Assembly: GCA_903837135.1 (NCBI GenBank)
Contig: CAILTK010000068.1
Span: 1-64,000 of the forward strand
Source: an uncultured Caulobacterales bacterium
GTDB lineage: Bacteria; Pseudomonadota; Alphaproteobacteria; Caulobacterales; Caulobacteraceae
Reading direction: 5' to 3'
DNA length: 64,000 nt
Below are positions 1-9,100 of the stretch, piece after piece. The notes under the pieces were generated by a model. It worked only from the letters and a program-made list of their open reading frames with translations, was not told the DNA's origin and ran no database searches. How positions within the stretch are numbered: position 1 is the first letter of the stretch; every line of letters begins with the position of its first letter. Made by a program: the position numbers and the translations under genes.

Positions 1-126
1 AAGCCCGCCATCCGCTATGCGGCGCCCGCCGCCTCGCCGGTGCACGCCATGGGCCGCAAGATCGCCGCCAGCTTCGGCGCCGCCGCGCCCGCCCCCGCGA
101 CCGCCGACAGCTGGGAAGAGTTCTGA
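1..126 (+). CDS. C-terminal tail of a methyl-accepting chemotaxis protein (5' end outside window)
   Basis: Only the last 41 codons are present, in frame from base 1 to a TGA at 124-126. The tail is Ala/Pro-rich and flexible and ends in DSWEEF. Known of the family: many chemoreceptors end in a W-x-x-F pentapeptide (NWETF in E. coli) that docks CheR and CheB, and alphaproteobacterial receptors often carry WEEF. The linker plus pentapeptide is what supports the call. The sensor and signalling domains lie upstream of the window, so the ligand and membrane topology cannot be judged. The identity rests on six residues and the linker composition. Confidence 0.6.
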   Translation, partial: KPAIRYAAPAASPVHAMGRKIAASFGAAAPAPATADSWEEF

Positions 127-189
127 GGATCAGGCCGGCCGGGAGATCCGAGACGGCCGAACAGCCGCAGACGCCGGCGCGTACACGTC

Positions 190-2508
190 TCAGAACCGGA
201 GCCGCGCGCCGCCGTAGGCGGCGACCGGCGCGGCGGGACTGTAGCTGCGCGGGTTGGAGGCGTTCGGCGCCTGGGCGAGATAGACCGCGCCGGTCGGCGA
301 GAAGGTCCCGTAGGTGGCGTAGGCGCGGTCCGTGGCGTTCTCTACCCGGACGAACAGCTGCAGGCGCGGCGTCAGCTGATAGGCGCCGTGCAGGGTCACG
401 GTGAAGAAGCCCGGCAGTTTCGGCGTCAGGTTGGCCTCGTCGCCGAACAGGAACTGCCCGCTCTGGCCGACGCCCGTCGCGCCCACGGTCAGCTTGCCGG
501 TGAGCTGAAGGTCCACGCCCAACTTGAACTGATCGGCGGGGACGCCCGGCAGCCGGGCGCCGGCGCGGACGTCGAGTGTCCCGTCGGCGTCGGCGGCCGG
601 ATTGCTCCCGCCCGCCTCGGTGAAGCCGGCCCGATAGGTCGCGTCCGTGTGGGCGTAGGCGAGGTAGGCCGACCAGCGGTCGGTCTTCAGCGTGACGTTG
701 GCGTCGACGCCCTGGCGGCGGGTCTTGCCGACGTTGGTGAAAAAGGCCCGACCGAGGGCGGCGGCGTTGACGAAGGCGATGTCATCGTCGAGGTCGGTGC
801 GATACAGCGACAGGTCATAGCTCAGCCGCGCGCCGGCGACGGGGGCGAGCCGGCCGCGCAGGCCGCCCTCGACGGTATGCGCCACCACCTGCTTGAGGTC
901 GGGATCGCCGACGAAGAAGTTGGCCAGGCTGCAGCTCTCGGCCGGACTGGCGCAGGACAGCTCCGCCGGGGTCGGCGCCCGGTTGGCCTCGGCGTAGCCG
1001 GCGTATACGGTCAGCCAGGACGCGGCGCGCCAGGCCCCGCCGAGGGCGGGGTTGAAGCGGCGGTAGCGGTGGTCGCCGCTGAGGTCGCCGCCGAGCCGGT
1101 CGTGCAGGTCGACCTCGGCGTCGTTGAACCGTCCCGACAGGGTGAGCGACAGGGTCGGCGTCAGATCCAGGGTGTCGGAGGCGAACACGCCGTAGGCGGC
1201 GTCGGCCACGCTTACCGAGACTGGCTGGTTCTGCCCCGGTTCGTCGATGACGACGCCGGGCCCGATGAAGGCGCGGCTGAGCGGCGTCAGGCCGCCGATG
1301 TAGGAGGCGGCGGCGAAGGTGGTGGCGGCGCCGTCGTAGCTGAACCCGGCGACGGCGTGGTTGGCGAGGCCGAACAGACGGTGGGTGTCGACGATCTGGA
1401 CCGAGGCGCCATAGCTGTTGGTCTCGGTGGTCTGGTCGTCGAGCTCGGAATAGGCATACGGGCTGGCGCCGAGAAAGGCCGGAACGGTCCGCCCGCCAAC
1501 GGTGGTGCTGTAGCCGCCGTCGTCGCACAGAAGACCGGAGCCGTCGTCGCAGGGCAGGTCGTTGGGAGCGTTGCCGTTGACCACCCATTGCTTGAAGTAG
1601 GTGTAGTAGGCGACGCCCTGGACCGAGGTGGTGTCGCTGATCCGGTAGCCGCCGCGCACGTTGATCGCGGCGGTGCGGTTCCGGATGCTGTTGGGCGCGG
1701 TGAACTGGGCCGCCGGATCCGCCGCCAGCAGCTCGACCGGGGAGGTTCCGGGGCCGTTGAGGTCGGAGTTGGCGAAGCGCAGGGCGAGGTCGGCCTCGGC
1801 GCGGTCGCGCTTCCAGCCGAGGTCGGCGTAGAGGCTCTGGATGTCGGACGACTGCAGGTCGCGCCAGCCGTCCTGGCGCAGGGCGCCGGCCGCCGCATAC
1901 AGCGCATAGTCGCCGGCGTTCGCGCCATACTGCAGGTCCGCCTGCCTCTGGCCGAAGGACCCGTCCGAGAGAACCGTCTCGCCGCCCTGATAGGTAAAGC
2001 CTGTCTTCAGTTCGGTGTTGAGCGCGCCGCCGAGGGCGTTGAGGCCGAACAGGGGGTTGGAGCCCTCGAGCGTCACCCGATCGATGGCCAGGTTCGGAAT
2101 CAGGTCCCAGTTCACCGTGTCGCCGAACGGGGTGTTGAAGCGCACGCCGTCCAGGTAGACCGCCAGTCCCTGCGCCACGCCCTGCAGCGGCGAGGCTTCG
2201 AAGCCATGGTAGAACAGGGTCGGTTGATACGGATTGCCCGCGGCCGAGCCGAGGTTCACCGGCCCCGATTGCTGGCCGAGGGTGCGCAGCAGATTGGGCT
2301 CGCCGTCGCGCGCCAGGTCGTCGCGCGTCAGCACCTCGGTCTGTACCGGCGCCTTGTCGCGGTCGACGCCGGAGCCCGGGATCGGGGACGCGGCGATGAC
2401 GACCACGTCGTCGGCGGCGGGCGCCGGCGCAGCCCTGCCTGCCGCTGCGGGCGCGGTGCAGATCAGGAGCAGGATGGGCCCGTGCAGCGCACGCCATGGC
2501 GAGGACAT
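190..2508 (-). CDS. TonB-dependent outer-membrane receptor
   Basis: A 772-residue protein with a signal peptide (MSSPWRALHGPILLLICTAPAAAG), a TonB-box-like DVVVIA stretch just after it, a plug domain (LTRDDLARDGEPNLLRTLGQ, then a VYLDGVRFN segment) and a long beta-barrel ending in the aromatic-terminated GARLRF. It should import a large substrate across the outer membrane using TonB energy. The Met at 2508 was chosen because the signal peptide starts there; the in-frame ATG at 2550 would add an unlikely 14-residue leader. No clear Shine-Dalgarno is visible for either. The substrate cannot be told: neighbours are a regulator and a phosphoesterase fusion, with no siderophore genes. The length and N-terminus fit simple receptors without an STN domain. 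Confidence 0.88.
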   Translation of the reverse strand: MSSPWRALHGPILLLICTAPAAAGRAAPAPAADDVVVIAASPIPGSGVDRDKAPVQTEVLTRDDLARDGEPNLLRTLGQQSGPVNLGSAAGNPYQPTLFYHGFEASPLQGVAQGLAVYLDGVRFNTPFGDTVNWDLIPNLAIDRVTLEGSNPLFGLNALGGALNTELKTGFTYQGGETVLSDGSFGQRQADLQYGANAGDYALYAAAGALRQDGWRDLQSSDIQSLYADLGWKRDRAEADLALRFANSDLNGPGTSPVELLAADPAAQFTAPNSIRNRTAAINVRGGYRISDTTSVQGVAYYTYFKQWVVNGNAPNDLPCDDGSGLLCDDGGYSTTVGGRTVPAFLGASPYAYSELDDQTTETNSYGASVQIVDTHRLFGLANHAVAGFSYDGAATTFAAASYIGGLTPLSRAFIGPGVVIDEPGQNQPVSVSVADAAYGVFASDTLDLTPTLSLTLSGRFNDAEVDLHDRLGGDLSGDHRYRRFNPALGGAWRAASWLTVYAGYAEANRAPTPAELSCASPAESCSLANFFVGDPDLKQVVAHTVEGGLRGRLAPVAGARLSYDLSLYRTDLDDDIAFVNAAALGRAFFTNVGKTRRQGVDANVTLKTDRWSAYLAYAHTDATYRAGFTEAGGSNPAADADGTLDVRAGARLPGVPADQFKLGVDLQLTGKLTVGATGVGQSGQFLFGDEANLTPKLPGFFTVTLHGAYQLTPRLQLFVRVENATDRAYATYGTFSPTGAVYLAQAPNASNPRSYSPAAPVAAYGGARLRF

Positions 2509-2852
2509 GTCCCGGCTATAGGGAGGCGCGGCGGTCCACCGCAAGCGCAAGTCGGTCCGCCAGGGTATTCGCGGCGCCGACGCCGCGCGCGACGCCGGAT
2601 CAGAATGGTTGTTGCCGCCTTGTAATATTTGGCGTATCCGGCTCGAACCATGCGGTGCTGGGGTGGCGCTGCTGGAGCGGGGTGAACGCCGCTCCGGGCG
2701 AAAAGGCGCTGTACCAATTCTTGTAGGCGTCGGCTCGAGGTCGATGGCTGCGGGGCGACGCCGCGTGTTCGCGAACCGGGCGATCCGCAGGGCTGGGGGG
2801 CCCTCACGACCGTAGCCGTGAAGATCCTTGCGCGGGACCTGAAGGGCGCGAC
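2509..2852. other. Intergenic region between divergent receptor and regulator genes
   Basis: About 340 bases without a convincing gene. It must hold the promoters for the minus-strand receptor and the plus-strand regulator. A small hairpin is possible around 2672-2695 (GGAGCGG / CCGCTCC arms). No tRNA, operator or clear -35/-10 pair was identified. Confidence 0.5.
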
Positions 2853-3845
2853 GTGGAAAAATTCCCCGACAGGGCGGCGACCCGATACCTGACGCCGTTC
2901 ATCATCGACTTCGCCCGGGCCGGCGCGGATTTCACGGGGAGCTATGATCTCGGTCTCCTGTTCATGCTGGTGGCGCTCTCCAATGTGGAAGGCATGTCCG
3001 AAGAGCTGGCGATGGAGCGGGAGCGGGCCGACGAGCCTCTGCCGGACGAACTGCGGCGGCCCCTGTCCGCCAACGCTATCGCGCTCGAGCTGAACTGGCC
3101 CCGCGAGACCGCGCGCCGCCAGGTCAACCAGCTCATCGACAAGGGGCTGCTGGTCCGGGTCGGCTGGAACGGCGTCATCGTGCCGGCGTCCACCTTCAGG
3201 GGCGCCGCCGCCCTGGGGATCCAGGAGGCGGTGATGACGCAATTCTACCGGGCGATGGACCGGATGATCGCGGCGGGCTTTGTCTGGCCCCCGGCCGGCC
3301 CGGCGTCGCCGGTCGCGTCGCGCTTCGACAGCCTGCCGAGGTTCGCCATCCTGCGCCAGGTGATGGGGCTGGCCCTGCGCATGACCAACCTGTCGATGGG
3401 AGCCCAGGGAAGGCTCGAGGCCGCCATCCTCCTGCACGCGATCACCGAGTACAATCTGCGGGCGCTGTCCGCCAATCCGACGCTCAGCGATCGATTCGCG
3501 ACCTCGCACACCCAGGCGCCGCCCGACGACCTGCGCGAACCGGCGCCCGCGCGCGCCATCATCGAACGGACCGGCATGTCGCGCGCCACCGTCCTGCGGC
3601 TGATCCGGCAGCACGTGGAGAGCGGCGAGATCAAGCGCGTGGGGCGCGGCTTGATCACCTCGGCGCATATCTTCGACGCCGAGCCGCGCCTCACCGCCAT
3701 GCGGGTCGGCCACGGCTATCTTCAGGCCACGATCGGGCGGCTCGCCGCCCTCGGCGTCACGGCCGAGCACGTGCGCCGCCTGGCGGCCGACCCCGGATCG
3801 GCGGTCAGTCCCCGCCCTTCAGGCCTCGCCAAAGAGCGGCGTTGA
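2853..3845 (+). CDS. Putative transcriptional regulator with two winged-helix-like segments
   Basis: A 330-residue protein with a GTG start preceded by GAAGGG. Two helix-turn-helix-like stretches are visible: one around residues 70-105 (LSANAIALELNWPRETARRQ, followed by LIDKGLLVRVG) and one near the C-terminus (IIERTGMSRATVLRLIRQHV, followed by GEIKRVGRGL). Both end in the beta-wing type 'G-x-I/L-x-R-V-G' seen in MarR/GntR-type winged helices. The middle is helical without a recognised ligand domain. It is divergent from the receptor at 190-2508, which is the obvious candidate target (inference). Its 3' end overlaps the convergent phosphoesterase gene by 41 bases. I do not recognise the family beyond the HTH pattern. 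Confidence 0.65.
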   Translation: MEKFPDRAATRYLTPFIIDFARAGADFTGSYDLGLLFMLVALSNVEGMSEELAMERERADEPLPDELRRPLSANAIALELNWPRETARRQVNQLIDKGLLVRVGWNGVIVPASTFRGAAALGIQEAVMTQFYRAMDRMIAAGFVWPPAGPASPVASRFDSLPRFAILRQVMGLALRMTNLSMGAQGRLEAAILLHAITEYNLRALSANPTLSDRFATSHTQAPPDDLREPAPARAIIERTGMSRATVLRLIRQHVESGEIKRVGRGLITSAHIFDAEPRLTAMRVGHGYLQATIGRLAALGVTAEHVRRLAADPGSAVSPRPSGLAKERR

Positions 3846-6531
3846 AGCGGACGGTGTCGAGCCGGTCCTCGGCGCGGAAGTCCTGGCCGGCCATGACCTC
3901 CTGCCAATAGGCGGACGAGCGCATCGGCGGCAGCGCCGTGGCGGCGGTGGCGGGCGGCAGCGGCAGGCTGGTGGCGCGCAGGGCGGCGGGGACGACGGCG
4001 TCATAGCTCCAGCGGGTCGCCGACGGATCGAACACGTCGGTCATGAGCCGGGCGCGGGCCAGGTTCAGGTTGCCGGGCTCGAGCTTCAGGATGCTCTCGA
4101 TCGTGTGCAGCAGGTCGACCGTGGTGTACGGCGTCGAGACGACGGTATCCTGGCGCACATAGGGGCCGGCGATCAGCGCCAGCGAGCGGTGGGCGTCCAC
4201 ATGGTCGGCCCCGTCCTGGGCGTCGTCCTCGACGATGAACACCAGGGTGTCGGCGGCGAACCGGCTGTGCGCCACCGCCTGGACCACCAGGCCGACCGCG
4301 TAGTCGTTGTCGGCCATCTCCGTCTCGACCGTGTTGACGCCGTCGATGCCGTCCTTGAAGCCGCCGAAGTGGTCGTGGCACAGGCGCAGCAGCATCAGGC
4401 CCGGGGCCGATCCCTTGGCCGAGAACTGGTCGAACTCCCGCTTCCACGCCTGGAATCGCCAGAAGTCCGGGAAGGCCTGATCGAAGCCGCGGAAGTAGGG
4501 ATCGCTGAGCTTGGCCAGGGCCGGCTTGGACGGATAGAACACCGTCAGGCCCGTCTTCCACGGCTCGCGCTCGAGCGGCGTGCGGTCGGGCTCGCCGCGG
4601 GCGTAGCGGGCGAGGTCGCCGTAGAACCCCCAGTTGCGCAGGCTCACATGAGCCCTGATCGCTGCGTCCCACAGATAGCCGTGGCCGCCGTCGTCGTCGT
4701 CGTCCGCGTCGCCGCGGCCGCGCCCGTGGACCGGACCGTCGGGAGCGGCGACGTCGGCCTGACCCGGCAGGATGCCCGGATCGTCCGGCGATTTGGCGCG
4801 GGCCGCGTGGCGCGCGGCGGCGGTGGGCAGGGCGACGTTGACGCCGCGGTTGGTCCCTTCCTGATCGTACTGCAGGCCGCGTTGGGCGTAGTTCACCGGC
4901 GCCTCGCGCTCGGTCCAGTCGTTGGTGCGGCCCGCCGTGGTCCAGTTCCAGCCGGTGTTGCTGCTCTCGCCGCTGTCGCGGAACGCGTCGAGGTCGACGA
5001 AGGCGCGCGCCAGCCCGTGGTGATTGGGCGCGATGGTTTCGGGGAACAGGGCCAGCCGCGGATCGCCGTCGCCGCGGCCGAGGTCGCCCAGCACCTGATC
5101 ATAGGTGCGGTTCTCCTTCACGATATAGATCACGTGATGGATATGGCTCTGCAGGAAGGCCAGCGTCTTGCGCCGCGCGGCGGAGACGGCCGGATCCTCC
5201 TGGTTGTTGGCGTCGACCCGGGCGGTCAGTTTCGCCAGCGTCGGCGCGTCGGGGACAGGCAGGCTGAGCAGGCCGCCCTTCTCCAGTTGCCAGACGTACT
5301 GGTTGCGCGCGCGGCAGGCGTCGTCGAAGCCATGCGCGATCGAGGTGGTGGCGCGGCAGCCGCCGGGGTTGGGGCCCGGCAGGCTCTTGCCGTTGACCAC
5401 ATAGAGCTTGCGTCCGTCGTGCGAGACGGCCGTCGCGGTCGGGTACCAGCCGGTGGGAATCAGGCCCAGCACCACTGGCCGGCGCCCGTCGGGTCCGAGG
5501 TCGACCACCGCCACCGCGTTCTCGCCGCCGTTGGAGACGTAGAGCCGCCGCCCGTCCGCCGAGAGGGCGAGGCCGTTGGAGCCGGCCCCGCCGAGGCCGG
5601 CGGGAAACCGGCCCTTCGGTCCCGCCGTCGGTGCGCCGGCGACCACCCGGTTGCGCGCCGTGTCGATCACGGCGACCGAGTCCGTGTTGTTGAGCGCGAC
5701 GTACACGAGACCCCGGCGGCCGGCGACCAGCGCCACCGGCTGGCCGCGCATCCTGAGGCGGGCGGTCACCCGGGGCGCGGCGGAGAGGTCGAGCCGGAGC
5801 AGCTCGCGGTCGCGCTCGGAGGCGGCGTAGGCGATGGTGTCGGAAATCCAGGTCACCGCCCGCGGAAAGGTCCCGCCGGGAAGGCCGGCCCCCCGCCGCA
5901 GGTCGATCTCCGCCACGGCGCCGGTGGCGAGGTCGATCAGGCTGGCGCTGTCGTTCTGGGCGTTGGCCGCCAGCAGGCGTCTGCCGTCGGGGCTGACGGC
6001 GACGCCGGCCGCCTCGGGCGGGGCGCCGACCCCGAGACCGGTCTTGTGGCCGAGCTTGTAGGTCCGGCCGCGGATGAACCCGCGCGAGTTGCGCTGGAAG
6101 CCGATCACCGCGTCGTCGTCGCCGCCAGAGACGTAGAAGGCCGAGCCGTCCGGGGTCCAGGCCAGGCCGAGGAAGCTGTTGTCGAGCTGCAGCACCTGGA
6201 GCTTGCGCGGATGTGCTCCGGCCACGTCGTAGACGAACACGTACTCCTTGGAGAGCTCCGGTCGCTTGGCCCCGTCGGGGCCGTAGTTGAGATTGTAGCC
6301 GCTGGTCAGCACCAGCAGGGTCGCGCCGTCCGGCGACAGGGCCGTGGCCGAGGCCTGGCCGGCCCGGAAGTCCGGCAGGTCGGGCAGGCCGGGATCGAGC
6401 GCCTCGAAGATCGATCCCGGCGCCGCGTCGGGCGTCAGCGCCTGTCCAGTCGGGGCGGTCGCGAACGGCTTGGCGAAGCCAGGTGCGGCGGCGAGCGCGG
6501 CCAGGACGGCGAGAGTCGCGAAAAGGTTCAT
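3805..6531 (-). CDS. YncE-like beta-propeller fused to an alkaline-phosphatase-superfamily phosphoesterase
   Basis: A 908-residue exported protein (signal peptide MNLFATLAVLAALAAAPGFA). Residues about 50-420 form a seven-bladed-propeller type domain, with repeated 'LSPDG..LLVL', 'VSPDGRRLLAANAQN' and 'LSADGRRLYVSNGGENAVAV' blades as in YVTN/YncE proteins. From about 470 on it is a phosphoesterase, with the hallmark IYIVKENRTYDQVLGDLGRG and later VFIVEDDAQDGADHVDAHRS, which would carry the metal ligands. The combined architecture is a known bifunctional family of roughly this length. It presumably hydrolyses phosphoesters in the periplasm; the substrate is unknown. AGGA lies upstream of the chosen ATG. 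Its 3' end runs 41 bases into the convergent regulator gene. Confidence 0.85.
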   Translation of the reverse strand: MNLFATLAVLAALAAAPGFAKPFATAPTGQALTPDAAPGSIFEALDPGLPDLPDFRAGQASATALSPDGATLLVLTSGYNLNYGPDGAKRPELSKEYVFVYDVAGAHPRKLQVLQLDNSFLGLAWTPDGSAFYVSGGDDDAVIGFQRNSRGFIRGRTYKLGHKTGLGVGAPPEAAGVAVSPDGRRLLAANAQNDSASLIDLATGAVAEIDLRRGAGLPGGTFPRAVTWISDTIAYAASERDRELLRLDLSAAPRVTARLRMRGQPVALVAGRRGLVYVALNNTDSVAVIDTARNRVVAGAPTAGPKGRFPAGLGGAGSNGLALSADGRRLYVSNGGENAVAVVDLGPDGRRPVVLGLIPTGWYPTATAVSHDGRKLYVVNGKSLPGPNPGGCRATTSIAHGFDDACRARNQYVWQLEKGGLLSLPVPDAPTLAKLTARVDANNQEDPAVSAARRKTLAFLQSHIHHVIYIVKENRTYDQVLGDLGRGDGDPRLALFPETIAPNHHGLARAFVDLDAFRDSGESSNTGWNWTTAGRTNDWTEREAPVNYAQRGLQYDQEGTNRGVNVALPTAAARHAARAKSPDDPGILPGQADVAAPDGPVHGRGRGDADDDDDGGHGYLWDAAIRAHVSLRNWGFYGDLARYARGEPDRTPLEREPWKTGLTVFYPSKPALAKLSDPYFRGFDQAFPDFWRFQAWKREFDQFSAKGSAPGLMLLRLCHDHFGGFKDGIDGVNTVETEMADNDYAVGLVVQAVAHSRFAADTLVFIVEDDAQDGADHVDAHRSLALIAGPYVRQDTVVSTPYTTVDLLHTIESILKLEPGNLNLARARLMTDVFDPSATRWSYDAVVPAALRATSLPLPPATAATALPPMRSSAYWQEVMAGQDFRAEDRLDTVRFNAALWRGLKGGD

Positions 6532-6802
6532 CCGACGGTCCTTAGCGGCGCAAGATCAAACCCTTATGACGCCGAACCGAGTTGACCGCGAGAGAGGGCG
6601 CGCCGTCCCGCGCCGCCTGACCGGGCGGGGACGCCGAAACCTTCGCGCCCGGTCCGGCCCCCACCGCCGGTCGTCGTGCTCGGCGCCGACGCCTTCAGCG
6701 AACTGGCGCGCCGCCTCGTCAGCGCATAGACCCCGCGGGAACCTCCTCGTCGCGCCGGGCGTACGGGCGGTCGCGCGAACGGTTTCGGGGAGAAGGCATC
6801 CA

Positions 6803-8680
6803 ATGACGTCCGCCGCCGGCAAGACGACGCCGCCCGCCGTGCCGCTGGCTGCGCTGACCGCGCTCGGCATCGTCTACGGCGACCTCGGCACCAGCCCGCT
6901 CTACACCATGCAGACGGTGGTCGCCGCGCTCGGCGGAACCTCGCCCGCCGCCGGCGCCCTGGGCTCGCTGTCGCTGATCTTCTGGACCCTCTTGATCACC
7001 ATCTCGGTCAAGTACTGCCTGTTCGTCATGCGCGCGGACAACCAGGGCGAAGGCGGCATCCTGGCGCTGATGTCCCTGGTGGGCATGAGCGACTGGAAGC
7101 GGGGGGCCTATCTCGGCGCGGCCATGGGCCTGCTCGGCGCCGCCCTGATCTATGGCGACGGGGTGATCACGCCGTCGATCTCGGTGCTGAGCGCGCTCGA
7201 GGGGGTGAATGTGGCCACCACGGCCCTGAAGCCGATGATCCTGCCGCTGGCCCTGCTGATCCTGGTCGTCCTGTTTCTGGTGCAGCGCTTCGGCACGGCC
7301 ACCATTGGCCGGGCGTTCGGGCCGATCATGCTGGTCTGGTTCGTCGCCATCGGCGTGCTGGGGCTGGGGGGCGTCATCCGCCACCCGGTGGTGCTGGAGG
7401 CGGTCAATCCCCTGTTCGGGATCAGGCTTTTGGTCAGCAGCGGACCCGGGGCCTTTCTGCTGCTCGGCGGGGTCTTCCTGTGCGCCACCGGCGGGGAGGC
7501 GCTCTACGCCGACATGGGCCACATCGGGCGCTTCCCGATCCAGCTGGCCTGGTACGGCGTGGTCCTGCCAAGCCTGCTGCTGAGCTACGCCGGACAGGCC
7601 GGCTTGCTCATCGACGGCCAGGCGGCCAAGGGCGCCAACCCCTTCTTTCTGCTGGCGCCGGGCTGGGCGGTGATCCCGCTGGTGGTGATGGCGACCCTCG
7701 CCACCATCATCGCCAGCCAGGCGATCATCACCGGCTCGTTCTCGATGACGCGTCAGGCGATGCAGCTCGGCTGGCTGCCGGGCTTCGACATCCGCCAGAC
7801 GTCGGCGGACGTCTACGGCCAGATCTATGTGCCGGTGATCAACCTTCTGATGGCGGTCGGCGCTCTCGGCATCACCCTGGCGTTCCAGAGTTCGGCGCGG
7901 CTGGCCGGAGCCTATGGCGCCGCGGTGTCGACCACCATGGTGCTCACCACCCTGTTGCTGTTCCGCGCCATGCACGTCACCTGGCGTTGGCCCTTGTGGA
8001 TCGTGGTCCCGGTGGCGACCCTGTTCCTGATCGTCGACGGCGGCTTCTTCCTCGCCAACCTGGCCAAGATCGCCGACGGCGGCTGGATCCCACTGACGCT
8101 CGGCTTCGCCATCTTCGGGGTGATGATCACCTGGCGCACCGGGGTGCAGGCGATGCGCGACAAGCTCTCGAGCCTGTCCGAGTCGACCGATGACTTCCTC
8201 GCCGAGCTCAGGACCAACAAGGTGGTGCGGGCGCCCGGCGTGGCCGTCTACCTGACCCGCGGCGGAAACCGGATTCCCCAGTACGTCAAGGAGTTCGTGC
8301 ACAACATGGGCTCCATGCACTCCACCGTCATCATTCTCAGCCTGCAGTTCGAGGAGCAGCCGCGGGTTCTCGACGAACGCTGCACGGTCAGTCCGATCGT
8401 CGACGGCCTGACCCACGTCACCCTGCGCTACGGCTTCGTCGAGGTGCCCAACATCCCCGCCGCCCTTGAGGGCCTGGACGCCTGCGGCGACCGCAGGGCG
8501 CGGGAGAACGCCGTGTTCTTCGGCACCCGCGACGTGGTGCTGACCGACAGGCATTCGCCGTTCGGCCGGTTCCGCGTGGGCCTGTTCTCGTTCCTGCACA
8601 AGAATTCGGTGCGCCTGATCGACCGCTTCAACCTGCCGCCGGAGCGGACCGTGGAGATCAGCCGGCTGGTGAAGCTGTAA
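6803..8680 (+). CDS. kup: Kup-family low-affinity potassium transporter
   Basis: A 625-residue polytopic membrane protein. The start ATG at 6803 has AGAAGG upstream and gives the normal Kup length; an open frame extending to 6344 is not coding. The N-terminal TALGIVYGDLGTSPLYTM is the Kup/HAK/KT signature, followed by about 12 hydrophobic segments, including GDGVITPSISVLSALEG. The hydrophilic C-terminal domain (about 480-625) holds the VYLTRGGNRIP segment typical of bacterial Kup. Function: proton-coupled K+ uptake in the inner membrane. It appears to be a single-gene transcription unit. No riboswitch-like leader (ydaO/c-di-AMP) was recognised in the 270 bases upstream. Confidence 0.95.
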   Translation: MTSAAGKTTPPAVPLAALTALGIVYGDLGTSPLYTMQTVVAALGGTSPAAGALGSLSLIFWTLLITISVKYCLFVMRADNQGEGGILALMSLVGMSDWKRGAYLGAAMGLLGAALIYGDGVITPSISVLSALEGVNVATTALKPMILPLALLILVVLFLVQRFGTATIGRAFGPIMLVWFVAIGVLGLGGVIRHPVVLEAVNPLFGIRLLVSSGPGAFLLLGGVFLCATGGEALYADMGHIGRFPIQLAWYGVVLPSLLLSYAGQAGLLIDGQAAKGANPFFLLAPGWAVIPLVVMATLATIIASQAIITGSFSMTRQAMQLGWLPGFDIRQTSADVYGQIYVPVINLLMAVGALGITLAFQSSARLAGAYGAAVSTTMVLTTLLLFRAMHVTWRWPLWIVVPVATLFLIVDGGFFLANLAKIADGGWIPLTLGFAIFGVMITWRTGVQAMRDKLSSLSESTDDFLAELRTNKVVRAPGVAVYLTRGGNRIPQYVKEFVHNMGSMHSTVIILSLQFEEQPRVLDERCTVSPIVDGLTHVTLRYGFVEVPNIPAALEGLDACGDRRARENAVFFGTRDVVLTDRHSPFGRFRVGLFSFLHKNSVRLIDRFNLPPERTVEISRLVKL

Positions 8681-8800
8681 GCGGCCCCGCCTTCCTGGCC
8701 GCGACTACCGCAAAGGCCGCCATCCCGCAAAGGCCGCGGGCCTTGTCAGGGCCCCCTTGGCGCCGACCTTGTGGCGCGCCGGATGTCGCGTGTCGAAGGG

Positions 8801-8832
8801 ATCCGGACAAGCGCTGCGCGCTCTCCGGGACG
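8801..8832. repeat. REP-like palindrome
   Basis: CCGGACAAGCGC and GCGCTCTCCGG are near-complementary arms around a tiny loop. Sequences of the form 'gatccggacaagcgc...gcgctgtccgggatgac' are a common alphaproteobacterial intergenic palindrome (recalled). It lies between the convergent kup gene and a small minus-strand gene and may form a transcript-end hairpin. Confidence 0.55.
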
Positions 8833-8857
8833 ACGACACTGGGGCGCTCGGCCAGCC

Positions 8858-9031
8858 TCAGTGCAGATGGCCGAGCGCGGAGACGGCGATCAGGGCCAGC
8901 ACGCCATAGCCGGTCCACTTTACAGGGGTGGGGATGCGCAGGCGCAGCCGGGGGCGGCGGAGTTCATGCAGGGCGCCGAACCCCGGCGAAAACCGGGCGC
9001 CGACTTCAGAGCCGATCACCAGACGTCTCAT
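8858..9031 (-). CDS. Small hypothetical membrane protein
   Basis: A 57-residue reading frame starting at an ATG with GGAG six bases upstream; a TTG at 9043 is the only longer alternative. The N-terminal half is basic and the C-terminal half holds one hydrophobic stretch (WTGYGVLALIAVSALGHLH), giving a probable single-span small membrane protein. The ribosome binding site, the codon bias and its position in an otherwise empty gap support it. There is no recognisable family. It could be spurious. Confidence 0.4.
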   Translation of the reverse strand: MRRLVIGSEVGARFSPGFGALHELRRPRLRLRIPTPVKWTGYGVLALIAVSALGHLH

Positions 9032-9100
9032 GGCGCACTCCAAGGCCGCTACGTCGCTGAAACGCAGCCTTGGCCGTGGCGGTTCCCCCCGCGCGGCCGG

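Noticed and set aside
388-2625. Long plus-strand open frame (745 codons) opposite the TonB receptor
   Set aside because: Composition is Gly/Val/Arg-rich without domains, and it mirrors the receptor gene in another frame. The minus-strand protein has signal peptide, plug and barrel.
4105-6585. 826-codon plus-strand frame opposite the propeller/phosphoesterase gene
   Set aside because: Antisense shadow caused by high GC; no motif, no ribosome site, while the other strand encodes a recognisable family.
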